Below are positions 50,308 through 62,864 of a DNA stretch of 64,000 nucleotides, one piece after another (position 1 is the stretch's first letter; every line of letters begins with the position of its first letter). This DNA is from Rhodocyclaceae bacterium (GTDB lineage Bacteria; Pseudomonadota; Gammaproteobacteria; Burkholderiales; Rhodocyclaceae). Location: assembly GCA_030824115.1 (NCBI GenBank), contig JAVBYI010000004.1, positions 248,001-312,000 of the forward strand, given 5' to 3'. The notes below the pieces were generated by a model. That model had not been told where the DNA came from and did not search any database. It saw only the letters and a list, made by a program, of their open reading frames with translations. The translations under genes and the position numbers were made by a program.

Positions 50308-51458
50308 GCTCTTTACGCCTGTGTTATGTCGTTTCCTCAGAGATGACGGCAGTTGCCTTCCTGAAAAATCATATGTCAGCCGCACTGTCGGCTGGGTATC
50401 AGGTTTCTCTGGTGGCAAATGCGCCCGATAGGACATTTCTGGACCAGCTTGGTTTGATGGACGTTGCCTTTCACCGCGTTGAGCTGAGGCGAAAGGTTTC
50501 CCCGATCAAGGATGGACTGGCGTTGTTGAGCCTGATCCGGCTTTTTCGGACAAAGAAATTTGATATCGTTCATTCGGTTTCTCCCAAGGCAGGCATATTG
50601 GCGATGCTTGCTGCCCGGATTTGCGGGGTTCCAAATCGTATCCACACATTTACTGGGCAGGTATGGGTTACCCGCCGGGGCCTGAAGCGCTGGTTACTCA
50701 AGCAGATGGACCGCCTGTTGGCGGGGATGACGACCATTGCGCTGGTCGATAGCCCATCGCAGCGGGAGTTTTTACTGAGCGAACAGATTATTGATGCTGG
50801 CAAGGCTGAGGTTATTGGCAAGGGTGCCATTTGTGGTGTTGATGGAGATCGGTTCAGGCCGGATCCCCTCGCGCGCGAAATGACACGCAATGCATTGGCG
50901 GTCCCGCAAATCGCAAAGATATTATTGTTTCTCGGACGCCTTAATCGAGATAAGGGCGTAGCCGACCTTGCCCGAGCCTTTGCCGAAATTGCATCAATGT
51001 ATCCGGAGGCCTACCTGCTGTTGGTAGGGCCTGATGAGGATGATTCCTTCAGCGATATCGAGCAGGTTACTCAAGGTTGTAGTCAACGCGTGCGCCGGGT
51101 TGAGTTTACGCATGAGCCCGAAAAGTTCATGGCAGCGGCAGACATCTTTTGTTTGCCGAGCTACCGTGAAGGTTTCGGTATGGTGGTCGTGGAGGCTGCA
51201 GCGGCAGGTTTGCCTACCGTTGCGTCTCGCATCTATGGCATTACTGATGCAGTGGCAGATGGTGAGACTGGAATCCTGCACCCGCCAGCGGATGTGCCTG
51301 CAATGGTGAAAGCGCTTGTCCGCCTGTTGGCGGATGATGAATTGCGTGCCCGGATGGGGGAAATGGCGCGTGCGCGCGTACTGGCGGACTTCTCCATGGC
51401 TGAGCTGTCAGAAAAGCTCATGACCTTTTATGCGAAAATCTTCAGCAAGCCACGTTAA
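50298..51458 (+). CDS. Family 4 glycosyltransferase
   Basis: 386 aa, GT-B fold. N-terminal domain with VHSVSPKAGILAMLAARICGVPNRIHTFTGQVW, C-terminal donor domain with LFLGRLNRDKGVADLARAF and the EX7E motif in PSYREGFGMVVVEAAAAG. It probably adds the second sugar to the lipid-linked acceptor primed by the PglC homologue (inference). Overlaps the upstream gene by 10 bases. Confidence 0.92.
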   Translation: MSLGSLRLCYVVSSEMTAVAFLKNHMSAALSAGYQVSLVANAPDRTFLDQLGLMDVAFHRVELRRKVSPIKDGLALLSLIRLFRTKKFDIVHSVSPKAGILAMLAARICGVPNRIHTFTGQVWVTRRGLKRWLLKQMDRLLAGMTTIALVDSPSQREFLLSEQIIDAGKAEVIGKGAICGVDGDRFRPDPLAREMTRNALAVPQIAKILLFLGRLNRDKGVADLARAFAEIASMYPEAYLLLVGPDEDDSFSDIEQVTQGCSQRVRRVEFTHEPEKFMAAADIFCLPSYREGFGMVVVEAAAAGLPTVASRIYGITDAVADGETGILHPPADVPAMVKALVRLLADDELRARMGEMARARVLADFSMAELSEKLMTFYAKIFSKPR

Positions 51459-51472
51459 GCTAGGTTTTCACA

Positions 51473-52084
51473 TTGAAACGTATTATCGACTTGATCACAG
51501 CGGTGCTACTGCTGATCCTGTTGTCACCAGTGTTGGCTGCGGTTGCTGTAGCCGTAAGACTTGCCCTTGGCAGCCCTGTGTTGTTGCATCAGGTACGTCC
51601 CGGATTGAGAGGGCGCCCGTTTGTCTTTTACAAGTTCCGCACCATGCTGGATTTGCGCGACGATGCCGGCAATCTGCTCCCGGATGAGGCACGAATGACC
51701 GCTTTCGGTCGTCGTTTGCGTGCGACTAGCCTTGATGAATTGCCACAACTCATTAATGTTCTGCGCGGCGATATGAGTTTGGTTGGCCCCAGACCTTTGT
51801 TGATGGAGTACATACCGCTATATACCGCCGAGCAAGCCCGTCGTCATGATGTACGTCCAGGTATTACCGGGTGGGCGCAGGTGAATGGCCGTAATGCCAT
51901 CAGTTGGGATGAGCGGTTTGCGCTAGACGTTTGGTATGTTGATCATCGTAGCTTCTTGCTCGACCTGCGGATTATCTGGCAAACGCTATGGAGAGTGTTG
52001 CAGCGGGCTGGTGTTAATCAACCAGGCATGGCGACCATGAGCAAATTCACCGGGTCACAGAAAACTGTGCAACATGATGAATGA
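51473..52084 (+). CDS. pglC: Initiating sugar-phosphate transferase, PglC-like
   Basis: 203 aa. Single reentrant/TM segment at the N-terminus (IIDLITAVLLLILLSPVLA), then VLLHQVRPGLRGRPFVFYKFRTM, RRLRATSLDELPQL and GDMSLVGPRPLL, which hold the catalytic Asp-Glu pair and Arg residues of monotopic phosphoglycosyltransferases. It transfers a phospho-sugar, most likely di-N-acetylbacillosamine or QuiNAc, to undecaprenyl phosphate. TTG start. Next gene is a PglD homologue with an 11-base overlap. Confidence 0.93.
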   Translation: MKRIIDLITAVLLLILLSPVLAAVAVAVRLALGSPVLLHQVRPGLRGRPFVFYKFRTMLDLRDDAGNLLPDEARMTAFGRRLRATSLDELPQLINVLRGDMSLVGPRPLLMEYIPLYTAEQARRHDVRPGITGWAQVNGRNAISWDERFALDVWYVDHRSFLLDLRIIWQTLWRVLQRAGVNQPGMATMSKFTGSQKTVQHDE

Positions 52085-52709
52085 AAAGATCGTCATTTTC
52101 GGTGCGGGAGGACATGCCAAGGTTGTCATAGATGCTTTGGAGAGCGAGGGAAAGTATCAGATCGCTTTTATTGCCGATGTGGATGCGGCTCGTATTGGCA
52201 CGACAATACTGGGTTACCCGATTCGTCCTGAAGAAGAAGGATTTGCGGCAGTGAGCATGGGCGTTACCACTGCAATGATTGCCATTGGCGCGAATGCGAG
52301 CCGCTGTCGTCTTGCGATCCAGGCACGACAGCTTGGCTTCACCTTGGCCACGGTGATACATCCGAATGCCCTCGTGTCACGTACCGCAGTAGTCGGCCTG
52401 GGTTCATTGGTTATGCCTGGAGGCGTGATCAATGCGGACGTACGCATTGGCGAGAACGTCATTATTAATAGTGGGGCCGTGATAGAACATGATTGCGTTG
52501 TTGGCGATGATGTGCACATCGCACCTAATGCAACTCTCTGCGGGGGGGTTCATGTCGGGAGAGGGAGTTTGATCGGTGCTGGATCCACGATCCTGGTCGG
52601 TGTCAGTATTGGGGCAGAGGCAGTCATCGGGGCAGGTTCAACGGTACTTTCCAGTATCCCTGCGAAGGCTCGTGCGGTTGGGTCACCCTGTCGTATTTTG
52701 GAGAGTTAA
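52074..52709 (+). CDS. pglD: UDP-4-amino sugar N-acetyltransferase, PglD-like
   Basis: 211 aa. N-terminal Rossmann-like domain (IVIFGAGGHAKVVIDAL) followed by a left-handed beta-helix of hexapeptide repeats (IHPNALVSRTAVVGLGSLVMPGGVINADVR, with VIEHDCVVGDDVHIAPNATLC). The catalytic His of EHDCVVGDDVHI is present. This is the PglD/NeuD/WeeI family; PglD acetylates UDP-4-amino-4,6-dideoxy-GlcNAc to UDP-diNAcBac. Order PglC-D-E with PglF nearby supports it. Confidence 0.92.
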   Translation: MMNEKIVIFGAGGHAKVVIDALESEGKYQIAFIADVDAARIGTTILGYPIRPEEEGFAAVSMGVTTAMIAIGANASRCRLAIQARQLGFTLATVIHPNALVSRTAVVGLGSLVMPGGVINADVRIGENVIINSGAVIEHDCVVGDDVHIAPNATLCGGVHVGRGSLIGAGSTILVGVSIGAEAVIGAGSTVLSSIPAKARAVGSPCRILES

Positions 52710-52711
52710 GC

Positions 52712-53920
52712 GTGAGTAAGCTGGCTATCGATGGTGCCACCCCAGTACGTCAGGAGAAGTTTTCTCCGTGGCCGGTATTTGCAGCTGACGAGATCGAGGC
52801 TGTTACATGCGTACTTGCCTCTGGCCAAGTCAATTACTGGACTGGTGAGGAGTGCAAGGGCTTTGAGCAGGAGTTTGCGGCCAAATTTGGCCGTCGGTAT
52901 GCAATTGCCTTGGCGAATGGCACGCTCGCTTTGGAGTTGGCCCTCTATGCATTGAATATTGGACCAGGTGATGAGGTGGTGGTGCCCAGCCGCACCTTTA
53001 TTGCCACAGCAAGCTGCGTCGTCGCCAGAGGTGCCAAACCTGTTGTGGCAGATATCGATCCGCTGACTGGAAACATTACAGTTGAAACGATTAGGGCTGT
53101 TTTGACGCCAAGTACTCGCGCCATCATTCCGGTGCACATGGCCGGTTGGCCATGTGACATGGATGCCTTGTTGGCATTCGCTAGCGAGCGAGGACTCCAC
53201 CTCATTGAGGATTGCGCACAATCGCATGGGGCAGCCTACAGAGGGCGGCCAGTTGGCAGCTTCGGTGCCTGTTCGGCATTTTCCTTCTGTCAGGACAAGA
53301 TCATGACCACCGGCGGCGAGGGGGGCATGTTGCTGATGGATGATCAACGTCTCTGGCGTCGCGCATGGGAGTACAAGGATCACGGCAAGAGTTGGGAGGC
53401 TGTTCATCGTCGTAGCCACCCCCCGGGTTTTCGCTGGCTGCACGAATCTTTTGGCACCAACTGGCGTATGACCGAGATGCAAGCAGCCATTGGCCGACAT
53501 CAGCTGAAAAAACTTGCCGGGTGGATTGCTCGGCGCAAGGCTAATGCGTTGCAGTTGGCAGAGGGGCTTAAGGAGTTGGTGGGCCTTCATGTTCCCTTGC
53601 CCGGCAATGGGTTCGAACACGCCTGGTACAAGTTCTATGCCTTGCTCGATCTTTCAGCGCTTAAACAGGACTGGGATCAGCCCCGTGTGATTGAGGCAAT
53701 CAACGCGGAGGGCATCCCTTGTATGGCGGGTAGTTGTAGCGAGATTTATCGAGAAAAGGCATTTGTCGACGCGGGGTTGGCACCCCGGGAGCCGTGGCCG
53801 AATGCGGTGGCATGGGCACAGTCGAGCCTGATGTTATTGGTGCATCCGACGCTGGGCGAGAAGGAAATGGCAGATACCGTCACAGCGGTTACGAAAGTGA
53901 TGAACGTGGCAGTCCGCTGA
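52712..53920 (+). CDS. pglE: UDP-4-keto-6-deoxy-GlcNAc aminotransferase, PglE-like
   Basis: 402 aa DegT-family enzyme: ALANGTLALELALYALNIGPGDEV, PSRTFIATASCVVARGA, EDCAQSHGA, PLP Lys in FSFCQDKIMTTGGEGGML and WRMTEMQAAIG. GTG start two bases after pglD. It aminates the PglF product at C4. Its closeness to perosamine synthetases means the exact sugar is inferred from its PglC/D/F neighbours. Confidence 0.9.
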   Translation: MSKLAIDGATPVRQEKFSPWPVFAADEIEAVTCVLASGQVNYWTGEECKGFEQEFAAKFGRRYAIALANGTLALELALYALNIGPGDEVVVPSRTFIATASCVVARGAKPVVADIDPLTGNITVETIRAVLTPSTRAIIPVHMAGWPCDMDALLAFASERGLHLIEDCAQSHGAAYRGRPVGSFGACSAFSFCQDKIMTTGGEGGMLLMDDQRLWRRAWEYKDHGKSWEAVHRRSHPPGFRWLHESFGTNWRMTEMQAAIGRHQLKKLAGWIARRKANALQLAEGLKELVGLHVPLPGNGFEHAWYKFYALLDLSALKQDWDQPRVIEAINAEGIPCMAGSCSEIYREKAFVDAGLAPREPWPNAVAWAQSSLMLLVHPTLGEKEMADTVTAVTKVMNVAVR

Positions 53921-53924
53921 GCCA

Positions 53925-54677
53925 GTGGATATATATCTGCACAAACTGCTACCGTTGCTGGTTTTGCCAACAGGTATGTTGTTGGGATTGCTGGTGATCG
54001 GCTGGCTATTGCGTTGTCGAGTTGTTGTTGGTGCCGCCCTATTGCTGTTTTGGCTTTGCTGTACCCCTTTGTTCGCTGACTTCTTGGTCAGGGTTGTCGA
54101 AGCTCGCGCAGAGCGTGTTGAAGTAGGTGCGATGAACAAGGCGGATGCGATCGTTGTCCTCAGTGAAGGCAGGATGGTTGCACCTGGCAAAGCACGGATC
54201 AGTGAATGGTCGGACGGTGATCGCTTTTGGGCGGGGGTTGATTTGTATATGGCTGGCAAGGCCTCACTGCTTATCTTTACTGGCGGATGGGCGCCTTGGA
54301 TACCCGAAGCAAGACCTGATGGCGAAGTGTTGATGGAGTTTGCAGCGCGTCTCGGGGTTCCTCCGTCGTCCACCAAAACGACAGGCAAGGTGGTCAATAC
54401 TGCAGAAGAGGCTGACGAGGTAGCGCGGATGCTTGGTGATAATGCGACGGTTTTATTAGTGACCTCGGCATTTCATATGCCTAGGGCACAACGTCTATTT
54501 CAGGAGAGGGGGTTGCAGGTAACCCCGTACCCGGTTGACTTCAAGGTTGATGCAGTCAAAGAGGCTGGTGTTATGGACTATTTGCCGCAAGCATCGGCTT
54601 TCGCCAAGACGGATATGGTATGGCGTGAGCTGCTGGGGCGCGCCTACTATAGCGTCAGGGGAAGGTTGGGCCGCTAA
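53925..54677 (+). CDS. YdcF/ElyC (DUF218) family membrane protein
   Basis: 250 aa. Two N-terminal membrane segments (LLPLLVLPTGMLLGLLVIGWLL, then VVGAALLLFWLCCTPLF) followed by the DUF218 domain: AIVVLSEGRM, LIFTGGW, TKTTGKVVNTAEEADEVA, LVTSAFHMPRA-QRLF. GTG start. The family includes ElyC and SanA, connected with envelope/lipid-carrier metabolism in enterobacteria, and it is frequent at the end of polysaccharide loci. Precise function unknown. Converges with pglF, ending 8 bases from it. Confidence 0.85.
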   Translation: MDIYLHKLLPLLVLPTGMLLGLLVIGWLLRCRVVVGAALLLFWLCCTPLFADFLVRVVEARAERVEVGAMNKADAIVVLSEGRMVAPGKARISEWSDGDRFWAGVDLYMAGKASLLIFTGGWAPWIPEARPDGEVLMEFAARLGVPPSSTKTTGKVVNTAEEADEVARMLGDNATVLLVTSAFHMPRAQRLFQERGLQVTPYPVDFKVDAVKEAGVMDYLPQASAFAKTDMVWRELLGRAYYSVRGRLGR

Positions 54678-54685
54678 GCTGCTGT

Positions 54686-56596
54686 TCATGAAATGAGCAG
54701 GTCGACGTTGCCACACTGTGGGGTGAATTCAATAATGGTGTCGAGTAATACTTCCCGGACTTTTTCGGCGTCTTGGTTGTGGCTGGCCTCCAAGAGAGAT
54801 GTAAGAACAGGCAGCAAAGCTTCCCAAGTCATGAAGCTCTCATTCGCGCGTTGAACCCGTGGATGCTGCGTTGGACTGACGTTGTCGCCAATCAGCAATT
54901 CTTCATAGAGCTTTTCTCCGGGGCGAAGGCCAGTAAAAATAATTTCGATGTCGCCATCGGGGTTGGATTCATCCTTGATACTCAGACCGGATAGGTGAGC
55001 CATGCGCTTCGCCAAGTCGATAATCTTCACTGGTTCTCCCATGTCCAGCACGAAGACCTCGCCATCCTTTCCCATAGCCCCGGCCTGAATCACCAGTTGG
55101 GCGGCCTCCGGGATGGTCATGAAATAGCGGATGATGTTTGGGTCAGTCACAGTAATTGGCCCACCACGTCTGATTTGCTCACGAAACAGGGGAATGACGG
55201 AGCCAGATGATCCCAGCACGTTGCCGAATCGCACCATGGTAAAGCGTGTTTTGTCCGGATGCAGCGCGGCGAGTGCCTGCAGCACCATTTCGGCCAGACG
55301 TTTTGTGGCTCCCATCGTGTTGGTGGGGCGTACAGCCTTGTCGGTTGAAATCAGTACAAAGGATTGAACATTCGTGGCAAGGGCTGCCTCAGCACAGCGC
55401 CAGGTCCCGATGACATTGTTGAAGACGCCAGCAGTGGGATTCTTCTCCACCATTGGGACATGCTTGTAGGCGGCCGCATGAAAGAGTGTCTGAATGGCGA
55501 AGTGATCAAGTGCCAGTTTTAGACGCGAAGCGTCGCATACCGAGCCGAGCAGGGGGATGATCGGGATGCCGGTCGTACCATGTGTTCTCTGGAAAGCCAA
55601 CAATTCCTGTTCAATGCTGTAGAGTGAAAACTCGCTGAGTTCATAAAGTACGAGACGCGCAGGATTTTGCGCCAGAATTTGCCGGCAAAGCTCGGCACCA
55701 ATGGATCCGCCGGCACCAGTGACCATGACGGAAAGCCCAGCGATATTTTGCGACAAGAGTTTGGCATCGGGAGCAACCGGGTCGCGACCGAGTAGATCCT
55801 CGATATCGATTTCGCGCAAGTCGCTAATGCTGACTTTGCCTTGCGCCAGTTCTGCAACCCCGGGCAGGATGCGTACATTGACTGGCAGTGATTCGAGCCT
55901 GGCAATGATGGCGTTCCGATGCTGGCGTGATAGCGAGGGCACTGCCAGCAGGATTTCGCTGATTTCGAGACGCTCAATCAGGGCTGGGAGTGTGGTTGGC
56001 GCATGAATCTTCAGGGCACCGATATGCTTGCCTTGTAGGGCAGAGTTGTCGTCGAGCAGAGCGACAGGCAGGAGTTCTCGGCTATGTGCGAGGGCGGCCG
56101 CCAGTTGTGCCCCGGCTAATCCAGCTCCATAGATGGCAACGCGTCGGCGCCGATCCTTGCCTTGTTGAATGTTGGCGGTTTGTAAAAGCCAGTGGCGGGC
56201 CAGAACACGCGAGCCACCGATAAACAGTAGCACCAGTAAGCCATGGATTGGTGCGATCGAGCGGGGTACTTGGGGAATACCGATCAGATAAACAGCGGCC
56301 GCCAGCAAGGTGGCGTACAGCACGATTGCCTTGCCGATCGCCAACAGGGCGTGAAGGCCAATATAGCGCATGATGGCGTGATATAGCCCGAGGCGGTAGA
56401 AAATGGGTACGGCCAGCGTGGGGGCAACAAATGCCAAAATTAACAAGGGCTCATGGGGAACGGACAATACATCCAGTCGCAAGGCAAAAGCTGTCCACAG
56501 CGAAAGTTCGATGATCAGTATGTCGGCGAATATCAGAATTGCCTGCTTGGCCAGTCGCGGCAGGGCAAGGATCTTCGTGCCTAGTGAATGTTTCAT
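54686..56596 (-). CDS. pglF: Membrane-bound UDP-GlcNAc 4,6-dehydratase, PglF/WbpM/CapD-like
   Basis: 636 aa. Four N-terminal membrane segments over the first ~120 residues, then a small CoA-binding-like Rossmann domain (VAIYGAGLAGAQLAAAL) and the SDR domain from ~290 with VMVTGAGGSIGAELCRQIL, HAAAYKHVPMVE, STDKAVRPTNTMGATKR and RFGNVLGSSGSVIPLF. The active site follows the PglF/WbpM pattern (Met/Lys in place of Tyr). It forms UDP-4-keto-6-deoxy-GlcNAc for PglE. On the opposite strand to the locus, so it forms its own transcript. Confidence 0.93.
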   Translation of the reverse strand: MKHSLGTKILALPRLAKQAILIFADILIIELSLWTAFALRLDVLSVPHEPLLILAFVAPTLAVPIFYRLGLYHAIMRYIGLHALLAIGKAIVLYATLLAAAVYLIGIPQVPRSIAPIHGLLVLLFIGGSRVLARHWLLQTANIQQGKDRRRRVAIYGAGLAGAQLAAALAHSRELLPVALLDDNSALQGKHIGALKIHAPTTLPALIERLEISEILLAVPSLSRQHRNAIIARLESLPVNVRILPGVAELAQGKVSISDLREIDIEDLLGRDPVAPDAKLLSQNIAGLSVMVTGAGGSIGAELCRQILAQNPARLVLYELSEFSLYSIEQELLAFQRTHGTTGIPIIPLLGSVCDASRLKLALDHFAIQTLFHAAAYKHVPMVEKNPTAGVFNNVIGTWRCAEAALATNVQSFVLISTDKAVRPTNTMGATKRLAEMVLQALAALHPDKTRFTMVRFGNVLGSSGSVIPLFREQIRRGGPITVTDPNIIRYFMTIPEAAQLVIQAGAMGKDGEVFVLDMGEPVKIIDLAKRMAHLSGLSIKDESNPDGDIEIIFTGLRPGEKLYEELLIGDNVSPTQHPRVQRANESFMTWEALLPVLTSLLEASHNQDAEKVREVLLDTIIEFTPQCGNVDLLIS

Positions 56597-56644
56597 CGTA
56601 GATGGCTAGATTGCGCAGTGCGCGGATTCTAGAAGTTTTGGCGG

Positions 56645-59849
<3,205 letters not shown>

Positions 59850-59963
59850 TTAACTTCTGAAAGTACTGGAATCGGCGAGGGAAAGCAACCACGGGCTAAA
59901 AAGGGCTAAAGTGCGCGCAAATTTCACCGTTAATTCGCGGACGTAAAGAAGAAGGGGAATCCC

Positions 59964-61505
59964 ATGTCTAGCAGAAGCGCCCTGTCTCTGTTTGCCATTG
60001 TCTGGCTTGGCATCAGTGCAAGCAGTGCCGTCATCGCAGCGCCCGCAAGTTCACAGTGGCAGGCGGTGGCGACCAGTTCCGGCAGTACGGTCGAGATCGA
60101 TAAAAACCGCATCAGCCGCCTCAAGAATGGCAAGACCGCTGCCTGGACGCGCCTGTCGCTGGATCATCCTCTGCTCGATTTCGAGAACCGCGTGCGTTAT
60201 ACCGCCGTGCAGGCGCTGAATTACTACGATTGCGCGCAGGGCAGTTTTGCCACTCAGCAGCGCACCTATTTGCTCGATGGCCGCGCAGTCAAGTCCGAAA
60301 AGGTCAAGGGCCCTCATATTGCCGTTCAGTCGGATAGCCTCGATGCGCGCCTGTTGCAGGAAGCCTGCAAGCCGCGCACGGTGGGTGAGATGCAGCAGAC
60401 CGCCACACGTGCCGCAGTGGCCGCAGAGGTTGCCACCGAACGCCCACGTGCCATGCACGCCGAAATGGTCAGTGCCGGCGATTTGGGGCAGGCGCGCAGC
60501 ATGAAGGTGGCCGATGCCCATGCTCCTGCGCCAGCACCTGCTGCCGAAGCCGGTGGTACCAAGCCGCGCATGTTCGACATGCCGCTGATCGACAAATCCA
60601 AGGCGGTTGATCCGTATGCTGGAACAGCCGCAGCCCCCGCTCCTGCGGCGGCCAAGTCTCCTGCCACGACCTATCCGGCCGCTGCAGTGACTACCAAAGC
60701 TTCCCCGCCCCCCGTGCAGGAGTTGAGTCGTCAAGAACGCGAATTGATGCTGGCCACCTCGGGCCCGCGCAAGGCGGCACCCAAGAAGAAGGCCGAACCT
60801 GCGCCTCCGCCAGCGCCAGATTATTCTCATGTGCACTGGGGCTATGCTGGACTCGGCGCCCCGGAAAACTGGTCGAAGCTGAAGTCCAACTATGCCCTGT
60901 GTGGCACAGGCAAGCGCCAGTCGCCGATCGACATTCGTGGTGGCATCAAGGTGGATCTCGAACCGATCAGGTTCGATTACAAGCCGACCGAATTTCGCGT
61001 CATCGACAATGGCCATACCGTGCAGGTCGAGGTCGGTGAGGGCAGTACCATCACCGTCATGGGTCAAAGCTATCAACTGGTGCAGTTCCACTTCCATCGT
61101 CCGTCGGAAGAGCGCATTAATGGCAAGACCTACGACATGGTCGCCCATCTGGTGCATAAGGATTACGACAATCGTCTTGCCGTGATCGCCGTGCTGATGG
61201 AGAAGGGCATGGAGCATCCGATCATTCAGACCCTGTGGAACTACATGCCACTCGAAGTGGGCATGGAGTCGCAACCGCCGGGCGTGGTGATCGATCTCAA
61301 TCGCCTGCTACCCGAAAAGCGCGATTACTACACCTACATGGGTTCCCTGACAACGCCGCCCTGCAGCGAAAACGTGCTGTGGATGGTGTTTAAGAACCCG
61401 GTGCCGGTATCGCCCGAGCAGATTGGTATCTTCTCCCGGCTGTATCCGAACAATGCGCGTCCGGTGCAGCCCACGCATGATCGCCTGATCAAGGGCACGC
61501 GCTAA
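59964..61505 (+). CDS. Secreted alpha-carbonic anhydrase with N-terminal adhesin-E-like domain
   Basis: 513 aa. Signal peptide at 1-26 (SLFAIVWLGISASSAVIAA). Residues ~30-135 (WQAVATSSGSTVEIDKNRI, VQALNYYDCAQGSFAT) resemble the surface-adhesin protein E-type small domain found before other exported proteins; residues ~135-290 are an Ala/Pro-rich linker. Residues ~291-513 are the alpha-CA domain with zinc His in FHFHRPSEE, HLVHKD and GSLTTPPCSE. It hydrates CO2 in the periplasm or at the surface. Ends overlapping mutY by 17 bases, convergent. Confidence 0.9.
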   Translation: MSSRSALSLFAIVWLGISASSAVIAAPASSQWQAVATSSGSTVEIDKNRISRLKNGKTAAWTRLSLDHPLLDFENRVRYTAVQALNYYDCAQGSFATQQRTYLLDGRAVKSEKVKGPHIAVQSDSLDARLLQEACKPRTVGEMQQTATRAAVAAEVATERPRAMHAEMVSAGDLGQARSMKVADAHAPAPAPAAEAGGTKPRMFDMPLIDKSKAVDPYAGTAAAPAPAAAKSPATTYPAAAVTTKASPPPVQELSRQERELMLATSGPRKAAPKKKAEPAPPPAPDYSHVHWGYAGLGAPENWSKLKSNYALCGTGKRQSPIDIRGGIKVDLEPIRFDYKPTEFRVIDNGHTVQVEVGEGSTITVMGQSYQLVQFHFHRPSEERINGKTYDMVAHLVHKDYDNRLAVIAVLMEKGMEHPIIQTLWNYMPLEVGMESQPPGVVIDLNRLLPEKRDYYTYMGSLTTPPCSENVLWMVFKNPVPVSPEQIGIFSRLYPNNARPVQPTHDRLIKGTR

Positions 61506-62520
61506 ATCCGTCAAGTATTTTTCGGATCGGGGCGGGTAACGCCGCCCCCGCCCAGTCTTTTCGATCCAGCCAGCGGTAGCCTACAGGTGGTTTGCCCCTC
61601 GACCGGGTTTCACAGATCAGCGGCTGGATGCTCAGCCGGAAGTGCGTAAAACTGTGCTGAAAAGTCGGCGCTGGCGAGATGGCATCAATTCGTAGCTTTA
61701 GCTGCTGCGCACAGAAGTGGGCAGCATCGTCGCCCTCGGGAAGCTCGGGTAACGACAACAGTCCGCCCCAGATGCCACTCGGCGGGCGTTCTTCCAGCAA
61801 CACACAATCACCCTGCCGAATCACCAGCAGGACCACCTCCTGCTGCGGGATGGCACGGCGTGGCTTTGGCGTGGGCAGTTCGGCCACGCGGTTTCCAGCG
61901 AGCGCCACGCACGCTGATGTGACCGGGCAAACCACGCAGCGCGGCTTCGTCCGCGTGCAGATTGTCGCCCCCATGTCCATCTGTGCCTGAATGTAAGTGG
62001 CCACTTGCTGCTTGGGCAGCAACGATTCGGCGAGTTGCCAGAGCCGATTGTCCACTTGGGCGCCGCTGCCTTCAATAGCGAAGCAACGACACAGCAGCCG
62101 CTTGACGTTGCCATCGAGAATCGCGGCGCGCGCACCAAAACAGAACACCGCAATGGCATGGGCCGTCGACTGGCCGATCCCCGGCAGGCGGGCGATTTCC
62201 GCTGGCGTGCGCGGGAAATGCCCGGCATGTGCCGCGATGATTGCCTGCGCACATTGGTGCAGATTGCGTGCGCGGGCGTAGTAGCCTAGCCCGCTCCACA
62301 GGGCCATCACCTCATCGACAGGCGCTGCGGCCAGATCAGCCAGGGTCGGGAAGCGCGCCAGAAAGCGTGCGTAATAGGGGATTACCGTGCTTACCTGCGT
62401 TTGCTGCAGCATGATTTCGGAGAGCCAGACGCGATAAGGATCGTCCGTACCTTGCCACGGCAGATCGTGGCGACCGTGGCGGCGATGCCAGTCGATGAGG
62501 CGCTGGGCGAAACTGGGCAT
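61489..62520 (-). CDS. mutY: A/G-specific adenine DNA glycosylase, MutY
   Basis: 343 aa. Removes adenine mispaired with 8-oxoguanine. N-terminal LPWQGTDDPYRVWLSEIMLQQTQVSTV with the catalytic Glu, helix-hairpin-helix RLPGIGQSTAHAIAVFCFG, Asp in ILDGNVKRLL, and the 4Fe-4S loop C-x6-C-x2-C-x5-C in ICTRTKPRCVVCPVTSAC. A C-terminal NUDIX-like domain follows. The ATG at 62520 is taken as the start because the longer frame would run into the tRNA gene. Confidence 0.96.
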   Translation of the reverse strand: MPSFAQRLIDWHRRHGRHDLPWQGTDDPYRVWLSEIMLQQTQVSTVIPYYARFLARFPTLADLAAAPVDEVMALWSGLGYYARARNLHQCAQAIIAAHAGHFPRTPAEIARLPGIGQSTAHAIAVFCFGARAAILDGNVKRLLCRCFAIEGSGAQVDNRLWQLAESLLPKQQVATYIQAQMDMGATICTRTKPRCVVCPVTSACVALAGNRVAELPTPKPRRAIPQQEVVLLVIRQGDCVLLEERPPSGIWGGLLSLPELPEGDDAAHFCAQQLKLRIDAISPAPTFQHSFTHFRLSIQPLICETRSRGKPPVGYRWLDRKDWAGAALPAPIRKILDGFSACP

Positions 62521-62529
62521 GGGGAGGGG

Positions 62530-62603
62530 TGGAGCGGGTGAAGGGAGTCGAACCCTCTTCATTAGCTTGGGAAGCTAAGGTAATGCCGTTATACGACACC
62601 CGC
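62530..62603 (-). tRNA. tRNA-Gly (anticodon CCC)
   Basis: On the minus strand, 74 nt including an encoded CCA (62530-62532). The acceptor stem GCGGGTG pairs with CACCCGC. The anticodon stem TTAGC/GCTAA encloses the loop TTCCCAA, giving anticodon CCC. The T-arm contains GGTTCGACTCC and the discriminator is U, as usual for glycine. It lies 9 bases upstream of mutY. Confidence 0.95.
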
Positions 62604-62650
62604 GTGCTTGCTCACGTTGGAGGGACAAATTGTAAAGGTAAAATTGGCGC

Positions 62651-62854
62651 ATGATCGAAATCATCCTCAACGGCGCGCCCAGACAGTTTGCCAACCCGCT
62701 CAGCGTGGCTGAATTGCTGGCGGCGGAAGGCTTGGTCGGCAAGCGGGTTGCGGTGGAACGCAATGGCGAAATCGTGCCGAAAAGTCAGCATGCCGCAACG
62801 TCCCTCGTCGCGGGCGATCGGCTTGAAATTGTCGTCGCCGTCGGCGGCGGCTAG
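62651..62854 (+). CDS. thiS: Sulfur carrier protein ThiS
   Basis: 67 aa ubiquitin-like protein ending in the Gly-Gly that is adenylated and thiocarboxylated (VVAVGGG). Residues ILNGAPRQF and SVAELLA fit the family. It carries sulfur to ThiG, which follows 10 bases later. Confidence 0.95.
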   Translation: MIEIILNGAPRQFANPLSVAELLAAEGLVGKRVAVERNGEIVPKSQHAATSLVAGDRLEIVVAVGGG

Positions 62855-62864
62855 AAAGGACACC

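Noticed and set aside
60051-61274. 407-codon minus-strand open frame opposite the carbonic anhydrase gene
   Set aside because: Antisense shadow of a gene with a clear signal peptide and catalytic motifs; rich in His/Arg/Gly with no recognisable domain.
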